Origin: Mycobacterium sp. Z3061
GTDB taxonomy: Bacteria; Actinomycetota; Actinomycetes; Mycobacteriales; Mycobacteriaceae
DNA length: 64,000 nucleotides
Assembly: GCF_031583025.1 (NCBI RefSeq)
Contig: NZ_CP134062.1
Coordinates: 3,162,001-3,226,000 of the forward strand
Reading direction: 5' to 3'
Each line of letters opens with the position of its first letter. Positions within the stretch are counted from its first letter, which is position 1. Under the pieces are notes generated by a model, which saw only the letters and a program-made list of their open reading frames with translations, had not been told where the DNA came from and did no database searches. Positions 57,047 through 64,000 of this stretch are shown one piece after another. A program made the position numbers and the translations under genes.

Positions 57047-58672
57047 GTGTCAAGCAGACGGAGCGACGTGTCGGACGCCCCACAAGCGCACGAGGTCGGC
57101 CTCCTGACCTACACCGGCCGATTGGGCGGCGGTCTTTGGGCGGATGTGCAGCGAAAGCTGCCTTTCTACACGAGCGACTTCAAGGACGGGCTGCATTCGA
57201 AAGCCGTAGCATCTGTCAGTTTTCTTTTTTTCGCCTGCCTTGCGAATGCTATTGCCTTCGGTGGCCTCACCAGTGTCATGACCGACGGTGAGATCGGCAT
57301 CGTGGAAATGATTGTGGCAACCGCCTTCGGCGGAATCCTGTTCGCGCTCCTGTCCGCTCAACCCCTGACAATTTTGGGCGGCACCGGCCCCATCGTCATC
57401 TTCACCGGCCTGCTGTACACGATGTGCCGGCGTTTCGATCTTCCCTTTCTACCGGTCTACGCCTGGGTAGGAGTCTGGTCGGGCGCTCTCATGCTCGTCC
57501 TCGCGGTCACCGATGCCAGCGCGCTGATGAGGTTCTTCACCCGCTTCGTCGACGAGATCTTCGCCGTCCTCATCGCCGTCATTTTCATCGTCGAAGCGGC
57601 GCGCTCCGTGGTGTCGCCCTTCACCGCGTCACCGCGCAACGACGCGACCGCCCTGATGACCGTGGTGCTGGCACTGGGAACATTTCTGTTGGCCCGCAAC
57701 TTCAAGACTTTCCTGCAGACCAGGTATATCCAGCGCAGGTTCCGTGAATTCGTGGCAGATTTCGGACCCACAATCGCCATCGCGCTGATGACGATATTCG
57801 CTTTGACGTTGCCGGAGGTCAAGGTGGCGGACGTGGCCATTCCCGACCATTTCGGCACCACCACCGGCCGGCCCTGGCTCGTCGACATGTTCTCGGTGCC
57901 CGTCTGGCTGATCCTCGCTTGCCTCGGGCCGGCTATCCTCGTCACGGTTCTGCTATTTCTCGATCAGAACATTACGACTCGTCTGGTCAACAGCCCGTCG
58001 CATGCCCTCCGAAAAGGTGGGGGCTATCACCTGGACCTGGCTGTCGTCGCCGTCATCACGGCGGTGTGCTCGGTGTTCGGTTTACCCTGGATCGTGGCGG
58101 CCACGGTCCATTCCCTCAACCACGTCAAGAGTCTGGCGACCACCAGACGACCCGTCGAGACGTATGTGTCGCAGGGATTTAACGCAAACCAGTCTGAAGA
58201 CGACGACTCCGGCGCCGAGCGCATTCTGGCTGTCCGAGAAAATCGAGTCTCCCCGCTCGCGATTCATTTGCTGATCGCGGCCTCAATTTTCATGTTGCCG
58301 GTGATCAAGAAAGTTCCGATCGAGGTACTTTTCGGCCTGTTCCTGTTCATGGGTTTCGCCACCCTCAACGGGACGGACTTCTATGCACGGTTGAAATTGT
58401 GGTTGACGGACCGCAATCTGTACCCCAACACCCACTACGTTCGCCATGTTCCCTGGAAAGTCATCCACGTCTTCACCTTGGTGCAGGTTCTCTGTCTGGT
58501 GGTGTTGTGGATCCTCAAGAGCAGCCCGCTGGGGATCTTGTTCCCCTTGTTCATCGCGATGCTGGTGCCGTTGCGCCTTCTGCTCAACAGGTGGTTCCAG
58601 GCAGAGCATCTGGCCTTGCTCGACGCCGATGAGCAAGCCGACGACGAGAGCATGGGGGACTTCCGGCCCTGA
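57047..58672 (+). CDS. SLC4-type anion (bicarbonate/borate) transporter
   Basis: A 541-residue polytopic membrane protein (about 12-14 segments) that matches the membrane domain of SLC4 anion exchangers. The entry region RKLPFYTSDFKDGLHSKAVA corresponds to the conserved SDFxD segment before helix 1. ACLANAIAFGGL follows, and QPLTILGGTGPIVIFTG fits the half-helix that forms the anion site. Family members carry bicarbonate or borate. I chose GTG 57047 (GGAAGG site 7 bp upstream); an ATG at 56858 would add 63 codons without family features. A run of seven T inside the gene (57226-57232) is unusual here. In H37Rv other genes occupy this place. Confidence 0.85.
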   Translation: MSSRRSDVSDAPQAHEVGLLTYTGRLGGGLWADVQRKLPFYTSDFKDGLHSKAVASVSFLFFACLANAIAFGGLTSVMTDGEIGIVEMIVATAFGGILFALLSAQPLTILGGTGPIVIFTGLLYTMCRRFDLPFLPVYAWVGVWSGALMLVLAVTDASALMRFFTRFVDEIFAVLIAVIFIVEAARSVVSPFTASPRNDATALMTVVLALGTFLLARNFKTFLQTRYIQRRFREFVADFGPTIAIALMTIFALTLPEVKVADVAIPDHFGTTTGRPWLVDMFSVPVWLILACLGPAILVTVLLFLDQNITTRLVNSPSHALRKGGGYHLDLAVVAVITAVCSVFGLPWIVAATVHSLNHVKSLATTRRPVETYVSQGFNANQSEDDDSGAERILAVRENRVSPLAIHLLIAASIFMLPVIKKVPIEVLFGLFLFMGFATLNGTDFYARLKLWLTDRNLYPNTHYVRHVPWKVIHVFTLVQVLCLVVLWILKSSPLGILFPLFIAMLVPLRLLLNRWFQAEHLALLDADEQADDESMGDFRP

Positions 58673-58954
58673 GCTCGAGTCGATGCGAGTCGATCGCGGC
58701 GCACGACTCCGCCTTGGTTGGCCAGCGCGGGCTCGACTGTCGGATCGGTCTCGCTCGTCATCCACGGGGCTGTGATGCCGTCAGCGCAAAGTCAGCGTCA
58801 CCCAAGTGGATAGCGGCGGTGTGTACCACCGCATCGGGCGCAGATCTCCGCGCGGATTGATTTGCCCGCGGGTCTCCCGGCGCAGGGGGGTCCAGCCGTT
58901 AGACTTTCCTGCAATGTCCACGCTGACGTCCGTCACCACCCACCGCGACCGGGC

Positions 58955-59818
58955 ATGACCGACCATTCCGGCAACGGTCCAGAGATCGGCCTCACCGGCC
59001 GGCCGCCGCGGGCGATTCCCGATCCCAAGCCGCTGTCCAGCCACGGACCGGCCAAGGTCGTCGCGATGTGCAACCAGAAAGGTGGCGTCGGCAAGACGAC
59101 CTCGACGATCAACCTGGGCGCGGCGCTGGCCGAGTACGGGCGGCGGGTGTTGCTGGTCGACATGGATCCCCAGGGTGCGCTGTCCGCCGGCCTGGGTGTG
59201 CCGCACTACGAGCTGGAAAAGACGATCCACAACGTGCTGGTGGAGTCGCGGGTGTCGATCGACGACGTGCTGCTGCACACCCGGGTCAAGAATCTGGATC
59301 TGGTGCCCAGCAACATCGACCTGTCGGCGGCGGAGATTCAGCTGGTCAACGAGGTCGGGCGCGAGCAGACGCTGGCCCGGGCGCTGTATCCGGTGTTGGA
59401 CCGCTACGACTATGTGCTGATCGACTGCCAACCGTCGCTGGGACTGCTCACCGTCAACGGCCTGGCCTGTGCCGAAGGCGTCGTCATTCCCACCGAGTGC
59501 GAGTTCTTCTCGCTGCGCGGCCTGGCGCTGCTCACCGACACGGTCGACAAAGTGCGCGACCGGCTCAACCCCAAACTGGACATCAGCGGCATCCTGATCA
59601 CCCGCTACGACCCGCGCACCGTGAACTCACGTGAGGTGATGGCCCGCGTCGTCGAACGATTCGGTGATCTAGTGTTCGACACCGTGATCACCCGCACCGT
59701 CCGCTTCCCGGAGACCAGCGTCGCGGGCGAGCCCATCACCACCTGGGCGCCCAAGTCGGCGGGGGCGCTCGCGTACCGCTCGCTGGCTCGCGAGTTCATC
59801 GACCGATTCGGCGTGTGA
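58955..59818 (+). CDS. ParA/Soj family ATPase (Rv1708-like)
   Basis: A 287-residue deviant-Walker ATPase: NQKGGVGKTTSTINLGAALA, LLVDMDPQGALSAGLG and VLIDCQPSLGLLTVNG. It is directly coupled to scpA (stop/start overlap GTGA), so it belongs to the segregation block rather than to the oriC parAB locus. I chose ATG 58955; upstream codons to 58862 have no family features and would lengthen an already disordered N-terminus. The 282-bp gap before it contains no clear gene. Confidence 0.92.
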   Translation: MTDHSGNGPEIGLTGRPPRAIPDPKPLSSHGPAKVVAMCNQKGGVGKTTSTINLGAALAEYGRRVLLVDMDPQGALSAGLGVPHYELEKTIHNVLVESRVSIDDVLLHTRVKNLDLVPSNIDLSAAEIQLVNEVGREQTLARALYPVLDRYDYVLIDCQPSLGLLTVNGLACAEGVVIPTECEFFSLRGLALLTDTVDKVRDRLNPKLDISGILITRYDPRTVNSREVMARVVERFGDLVFDTVITRTVRFPETSVAGEPITTWAPKSAGALAYRSLAREFIDRFGV

Positions 59819-60627
59819 GCGGCCCAGACGGTCAGGCGGCCTCCGAGCACGGGTTTCAGGTCCGGCTGACCAATTTCGAGGGCCCGTTCGACCTGCTCCT
59901 GCAGCTCATCTTCGCCCATCGGCTCGACGTCACCGAGGTGGCGTTGCACCAGGTCACCGACGACTTCATCGCCTACACCAAAACCATCGGCGCACAGCTG
60001 GACCTGGAGGAGACCACCGCCTTCCTGGTGGTCGCGGCCACCCTGCTGGACCTCAAAGCGGCCCGGCTGCTGCCCACCGGCCAGGTCGACGACGAGGAGG
60101 ATCTTGCGCTGCTGGAGGTGCGCGACCTGCTGTTCGCGCGGCTGCTGCAGTACCGGGCTTTCAAGCACGTCGCGGAGATGTTCGCCGAACTCGAGGCCAC
60201 CGCGCTGCGCAGCTACCCCCGTGCGGTGGCCTTGGAGGAGCGCTTCGAGGGCCTGTTGCCCGAGGTGATGATCGGTGTCGACGCCCAGCGGTTCGCCGAG
60301 ATCGCCGCGATCGCCTTCACCCCGCGCCCGGTTCCCACCGTCGGTATCGGGCATCTGCACGTGGAGCCGGTGTCGGTGCCCGAGCAGGCCCGCCACATTC
60401 TGCGGATGCTGGAAGGGCGGGGCAGCGGCCAGTGGGCGTCGTTCTCGGAGCTGGTGGCCGACTGCACCGTGCCGGTCGAGATCGTCGGGCGCTTCCTTGC
60501 GCTGCTCGAACTGTATCGGTCCCGGGCTGTAGCATTCGACCAGTCCGAGCCCCTTGGCGTGCTCCAGGTTTCATGGACCGGGGAACGGCCAGCGAGCGAA
60601 TCGTTGCTAGAAGTGCGAGATCAGTAG
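59815..60627 (+). CDS. scpA: Segregation and condensation protein A
   Basis: A 270-residue kleisin. The N-terminal motif that binds the SMC neck is clear (FQVRLTNFEGPFDLLLQLIF, residues 15-34), followed by the helical middle (FLVVAATLLDLKAARLLPTG) and a C-terminal winged helix. With ScpB and SMC it forms the bacterial condensin that organises the chromosome. GTG start overlapping the parA stop; scpB starts at the base after its stop. Confidence 0.95.
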   Translation: MSGPDGQAASEHGFQVRLTNFEGPFDLLLQLIFAHRLDVTEVALHQVTDDFIAYTKTIGAQLDLEETTAFLVVAATLLDLKAARLLPTGQVDDEEDLALLEVRDLLFARLLQYRAFKHVAEMFAELEATALRSYPRAVALEERFEGLLPEVMIGVDAQRFAEIAAIAFTPRPVPTVGIGHLHVEPVSVPEQARHILRMLEGRGSGQWASFSELVADCTVPVEIVGRFLALLELYRSRAVAFDQSEPLGVLQVSWTGERPASESLLEVRDQ

Positions 60628-61323
60628 ATGACCGAACTGCCGCCTGAGGGCGAGCTGGATGCTGGCATCCCGGATATCGCCGAACCCGCAGAAATGGATC
60701 CCGATGAGCTTGGGCGGGTGCTCGAATCGCTGCTGCTGGTGGTGGACACGCCGGTGACCGCGGAGGCGTTGGCGTCGGCCACCGAGCAACCGGTCTACCG
60801 CGTGGCGGCCAAGCTGCGGCTGATGGCCGATGAACTCACCGAGCGTGACAGCGGCATCGACCTGCGTCACTCAGGTGAGGGTTGGCGGCTGTACACGCGG
60901 GCGCGGTTCGCGCCCTATGTCGAGAAGCTGCTGCTGGACGGTGCGCGGAGCAAGCTCACCCGGGCCGCCCTGGAAACCCTCGCCGTCGTGGCCTACCGCC
61001 AGCCCGTGACGCGGGCCCGGGTCAGCGCGGTGCGAGGCGTCAACGTGGATGCCGTGATGCGAACGCTGTTGGCGCGCGGTCTGATCACCGAGGTCGGTAA
61101 CGACGAGGACAGCGGCGCAGTCACTTTCGCCACCACCGAGCTTTTCCTCGAGCGGCTCGGACTGACGTCGTTGTCCGAACTGCCCGACATCGCGCCACTG
61201 TTGCCGGACGTCGACACAATCGACGACCTCAGCGAAACCCTGGACAGCGAGCCGCGGTTCATCAAACTCAACGGCGGCCGGGTCTCGGATCAGCCGCTGA
61301 CCTTCGACGTGGACCACGACTGA
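60628..61323 (+). CDS. scpB: Segregation and condensation protein B
   Basis: A 231-residue winged-helix protein with the ScpB core (LGRVLESLLLVVDTPVTAEA, LTRAALETLAVVAYRQPVTR, VMRTLLARGLITEVGNDEDS). It binds the ScpA kleisin in the SMC complex. Tight spacing with scpA and a one-base stop/start overlap with the pseudouridine synthase gene show a single transcription unit. Confidence 0.95.
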   Translation: MTELPPEGELDAGIPDIAEPAEMDPDELGRVLESLLLVVDTPVTAEALASATEQPVYRVAAKLRLMADELTERDSGIDLRHSGEGWRLYTRARFAPYVEKLLLDGARSKLTRAALETLAVVAYRQPVTRARVSAVRGVNVDAVMRTLLARGLITEVGNDEDSGAVTFATTELFLERLGLTSLSELPDIAPLLPDVDTIDDLSETLDSEPRFIKLNGGRVSDQPLTFDVDHD

Positions 61324-62072
61324 TGGTCGAATCGGACGAGCGGGGGATCCGCTTGCAGAAGGTGTTGTCCCAGGCCGGAATTGCCTCGCGCCGGGCGGCC
61401 GAGAAGTTGATCCTCGAGGGGCGCGTCGAGGTCGACGGGCAGGTCGTGACCGAACTGGGCACCCGGGTCGACCCGGACACCTCGGTGATCCGCGTCGACG
61501 GAGGCCGCGTGGTGCTGGACGATTCGCTGGTCTACCTGGCGCTGAACAAGCCGCGCGGCATGCACTCGACCATGTCCGACGATCGTGGCCGGCCGTGCAT
61601 CGGTGACCTGATCGAACGGAAAGTCCGCGGCAACAAGAAGTTATTCCATGTGGGACGGCTGGACGCCGACACCGAAGGATTGATCCTGCTGACCAACGAC
61701 GGGGAGTTGGCCCACCGGTTGATGCACCCTTCCCACGAGGTGCCCAAGACCTACCTCGCGACGGTGACCGGTGCCGTCCCGCGGGGACTGGGAAAGCAGT
61801 TGCGGGCAGGTATCGAATTGGACGACGGCCCGGTGAAGCTCGACGATTTCGCGGTGGTGGACGCCATCCCGGGCAAATCGCTGGTGCGGATCACGTTGCA
61901 CGAGGGCCGCAACCGAATCGTGCGCCGGTTGCTGGCGGCGGTCGGCTTTCCGGTGGAAGCGTTGGTGCGCACCGACATCGGCGCGGTGACCCTGGGTAAG
62001 CAGCGCCCCGGTTCGGTGCGGGCGTTGCGGCATGACGAGATCGGGCAACTGTACAAGGCGGTTGGGTTGTGA
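61323..62072 (+). CDS. rluB: rRNA pseudouridine synthase, RluB type (Rv1711-like)
   Basis: A 249-residue enzyme with an N-terminal S4 domain ([20 protein letters not shown]) and a RsuA/RluB catalytic domain ([29 protein letters not shown] with the catalytic Asp in [18 protein letters not shown]). It probably modifies 23S rRNA. The scpA-scpB-rluB-cmk-der order is widely conserved in actinobacteria. Confidence 0.93.
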   Translation: MVESDERGIRLQKVLSQAGIASRRAAEKLILEGRVEVDGQVVTELGTRVDPDTSVIRVDGGRVVLDDSLVYLALNKPRGMHSTMSDDRGRPCIGDLIERKVRGNKKLFHVGRLDADTEGLILLTNDGELAHRLMHPSHEVPKTYLATVTGAVPRGLGKQLRAGIELDDGPVKLDDFAVVDAIPGKSLVRITLHEGRNRIVRRLLAAVGFPVEALVRTDIGAVTLGKQRPGSVRALRHDEIGQLYKAVGL

Positions 62073-62809
62073 GCGGAACGAGCGGAGCGAGCGCAGCGAG
62101 TGACGGGAGTGCAGCGAGTCATTGGGCACCGAGTGTGGTTGTGGCGATCGACGGTCCGGCGGGCACTGGAAAGTCCTCGGTGTCAAGGGGATTGGCGCGC
62201 GGCCTGGGGGCACGGTTCCTCGACACCGGAGCGATGTACCGGATGGTGACGCTGGCGGTGCTGCGCGCAGGCGTCGATCCCGGCGATGCCGGGGCCGTCA
62301 GCGAGATCGCGTCAGGCGCCCGGCTATCGGTCGGTTACGACCCGGACGCAAACAGCTTCGCCCTTGCTGGAGAGGACGTTTCGGCGGAAATCCGGGGTGA
62401 CGACGTCACCAGGGCCGTGTCCGCGGTATCGGCCGTGCCGTCCGTGCGTACCCGACTGGTCGATATTCAGCGCCAGATGGCCGACGGCCCGGGCACGATC
62501 GTCGTCGAGGGACGCGACATCGGGACCGTGGTCTTCCCTGATGCGCCGGTCAAGATCTTCCTCACCGCCTCTGCCGAGACGCGCGCACAGCGCCGCAACG
62601 CCCAGAACATCCGGGCCGGGTTGGCCGATGACTACGAGGCCGTCCTGGCCGATGTGCGGCGCCGTGACCACCTTGACTCCACCCGTGCGGTCTCGCCGCT
62701 GAGGGCTGCGCCGGACGCGATCGTCGTAGACACCAGCGACATGACCGAGGCCGAGGTGATCGCCCACCTGCAAGAGTTGGTAACCCAGCGAAGTGGGGCA
62801 GTGCGATGA
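62069..62809 (+). CDS. cmk: Cytidylate kinase
   Basis: A 246-residue CMP/dCMP kinase: P-loop [45 protein letters not shown] and the [13 protein letters not shown] acceptor region. The GTG at 62069 overlaps the rluB stop. The first ~20 codons come from a GAGCG-rich repetitive stretch (62070-62117) and read as Ser/Ala/Gly, so the true start may be the GTG (VVVAIDG) near residue 23. Confidence 0.93.
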   Translation: MSGTSGASAASDGSAASHWAPSVVVAIDGPAGTGKSSVSRGLARGLGARFLDTGAMYRMVTLAVLRAGVDPGDAGAVSEIASGARLSVGYDPDANSFALAGEDVSAEIRGDDVTRAVSAVSAVPSVRTRLVDIQRQMADGPGTIVVEGRDIGTVVFPDAPVKIFLTASAETRAQRRNAQNIRAGLADDYEAVLADVRRRDHLDSTRAVSPLRAAPDAIVVDTSDMTEAEVIAHLQELVTQRSGAVR

Positions 62810-64000
62810 CCGAGGACGGTACCTGGTCTGACGAAAGTGATTGGGAGCTCACTGATTTTGAATCAGATGAGCTGAATGAGGCCGGTCCGGCGCCCGTCGT
62901 GGCGATCGTCGGGCGGCCCAATGTCGGAAAATCGACACTGGTCAACCGGATCATCGGCCGGCGCGAGGCGGTGGTGCAGGACGTCCCGGGAGTGACCCGG
63001 GACCGGGTGTCCTACGACGCCCTGTGGACCGGGCGTCGATTCGTCGTGCAGGACACCGGCGGATGGGAACCCGACGCCAAGGGCCTGCAGCAGCTGGTGG
63101 CCGAGCAGGCCTCGGTGGCCATGCGCACCGCCGACGCGGTGATCCTGGTGGTGGACGCCACGGTGGGCGCGACCGCGGCCGACGAGGCCGCCGCCCGCAT
63201 TCTGCTGCGGTCGGGCAAGCCGATATTCCTGGCCGCCAACAAGGTTGACAGTGAGCGCGCCGAATCCGACGCCGCCGAGCTGTGGTCGTTGGGCCTGGGC
63301 GAACCCTATGCGATCAGCGCCATGCACGGCCGCGGCGTGGGTGAGCTGCTCGACGCGGTGCTGGCCGCGGTGCCCGAGGTCTCCGAAGTGGCCTCGACCG
63401 GAGGTGGTCCGCGCCGGGTCGCCCTGGTCGGCAAACCAAACGTGGGCAAGAGCTCGCTGCTGAACAAGCTGGCCGGTGATCAGCGCTCGGTGGTTCACGA
63501 CGTCGCGGGAACGACGGTCGACCCGGTCGACTCGCTGATCGAACTGGGCGGCAAGGTGTGGCGGTTCGTCGACACCGCCGGCCTGCGCCGCAAGGTCGGG
63601 CAGGCCAGTGGTCACGAGTTCTACGCCTCGGTGCGAACGCGCGGCGCCATCGACGCCGCGGAGGTGGTGATCATCCTGATCGACGCCTCCCAGCCGCTCA
63701 CCGAACAGGACCTGCGGGTGCTGTCGATGGTGATCGAGGCCGGGCGCGCGCTGGTGATCGCGTACAACAAGTGGGACCTCGTCGACGAGGATCGGCGCGA
63801 CCTGCTGGACCGCGAGATCGACCGCGAGTTGGTGCAGGTGCGCTGGGCGCAGCGGGTCAACATCTCCGCGAAAACCGGCCGGGCGGTGCAGAAGTTGGTG
63901 CCGGCGATGGAGACCGCGCTGGCGTCCTGGGACGCCCGGATCCCCACCGGCCCGCTGAACAGCTGGATCAAAGAGGTGGTGGCCGCTACACCGCCGCCGG
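62806..64000 (+). CDS. der: Ribosome-associated GTPase Der (EngA), C-terminus beyond the window
   Basis: 398 codons are present and the gene runs off the right edge. There are two GTPase domains in tandem, unique to Der. The first has [20 protein letters not shown] and NKVD; the second has [23 protein letters not shown] and NKWD. The start of the KH-like C-terminal domain follows. Der acts in 50S ribosome assembly. The ATG overlaps the cmk stop (ATGA), and a ~25-residue acidic N-terminal extension precedes G1. Confidence 0.95.
   Translation, partial: MTEDGTWSDESDWELTDFESDELNEAGPAPVVAIVGRPNVGKSTLVNRIIGRREAVVQDVPGVTRDRVSYDALWTGRRFVVQDTGGWEPDAKGLQQLVAEQASVAMRTADAVILVVDATVGATAADEAAARILLRSGKPIFLAANKVDSERAESDAAELWSLGLGEPYAISAMHGRGVGELLDAVLAAVPEVSEVASTGGGPRRVALVGKPNVGKSSLLNKLAGDQRSVVHDVAGTTVDPVDSLIELGGKVWRFVDTAGLRRKVGQASGHEFYASVRTRGAIDAAEVVIILIDASQPLTEQDLRVLSMVIEAGRALVIAYNKWDLVDEDRRDLLDREIDRELVQVRWAQRVNISAKTGRAVQKLVPAMETALASWDARIPTGPLNSWIKEVVAATPPP

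Noticed and set aside
58862-58954. 31-codon extension of the ParA-like protein
   Set aside because: Codons look noncoding and the ATG at 58955 gives a normal N-terminus for this family.

Overview
The window comes from the chromosome of a slow-growing mycobacterium. The evidence is high GC content, PE_PGRS and PPE genes, and a gene order that follows the Mycobacterium tuberculosis H37Rv stretch argF-argR-argG-argH ... cmk-der (Rv1656-Rv1713) with several insertions and replacements. Several genes that are split in M. tuberculosis are whole here (pks8/pks17; the ABC-F gene Rv1668c/Rv1667c), which points to a non-tuberculous relative of the kansasii/marinum type. Comparisons with H37Rv are from memory, not from a search.

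Layout. 1-3500: end of the arginine operon. 3520-24560: a polyketide locus with a type III PKS (pks10), two fully reducing modular type I PKSs (pks7, fused pks8/17), a KS-AT-ACP protein whose KS active-site Cys is Gln (pks9), a second type III PKS (pks11), the cytochrome P450 CYP139 and a full-length ABC-F ATPase. 24637-30240: a PE/PPE region with a frameshifted PE_PGRS, a PPE and a PE gene that both run into one deletion junction, and a PPE2-like gene behind a cobalamin riboswitch. 30392-38707: Rv1683-Rv1689 equivalents (lipase/acyl-CoA synthetase fusion, Trm112-like protein, TetR and ABC-2 exporter, mpg, tyrS) plus an extra bile-acid:sodium symporter family gene.

38704-41598 is the most notable part. 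A YcaO-TfuA pair sits behind a 26-codon gene that looks like a ribosomal-peptide precursor, all inserted on the minus strand between tyrS and lprJ. An 18-bp hairpin separates the precursor gene from the enzyme genes. The set reads as a compact thioamide-type RiPP biosynthetic locus.

41856-56000 is conserved housekeeping sequence (lprJ, Rv1691, glycerol-3-phosphate phosphatase, tlyA, nadK, recN, steA, mctB/steB, pyrG, a Nudix hydrolase, xerD), interrupted by a second frameshifted PE_PGRS. 56082-58672 holds an O-methyltransferase and an SLC4-type anion transporter of eukaryote-like family. 58955-64000 is the segregation and translation block parA-scpA-scpB-rluB-cmk-der, with der cut by the window edge.

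How the genes may work together: pks10-pks7-pks8-pks9 are packed tightly enough to be one transcript, and pks11 starts from its own promoter, which closely matches the pks10 promoter. CYP139 and the ABC-F gene overlap by four bases and run toward pks11. The precursor, YcaO and TfuA genes form one minus-strand unit in which the hairpin could keep precursor mRNA more abundant than enzyme mRNA.
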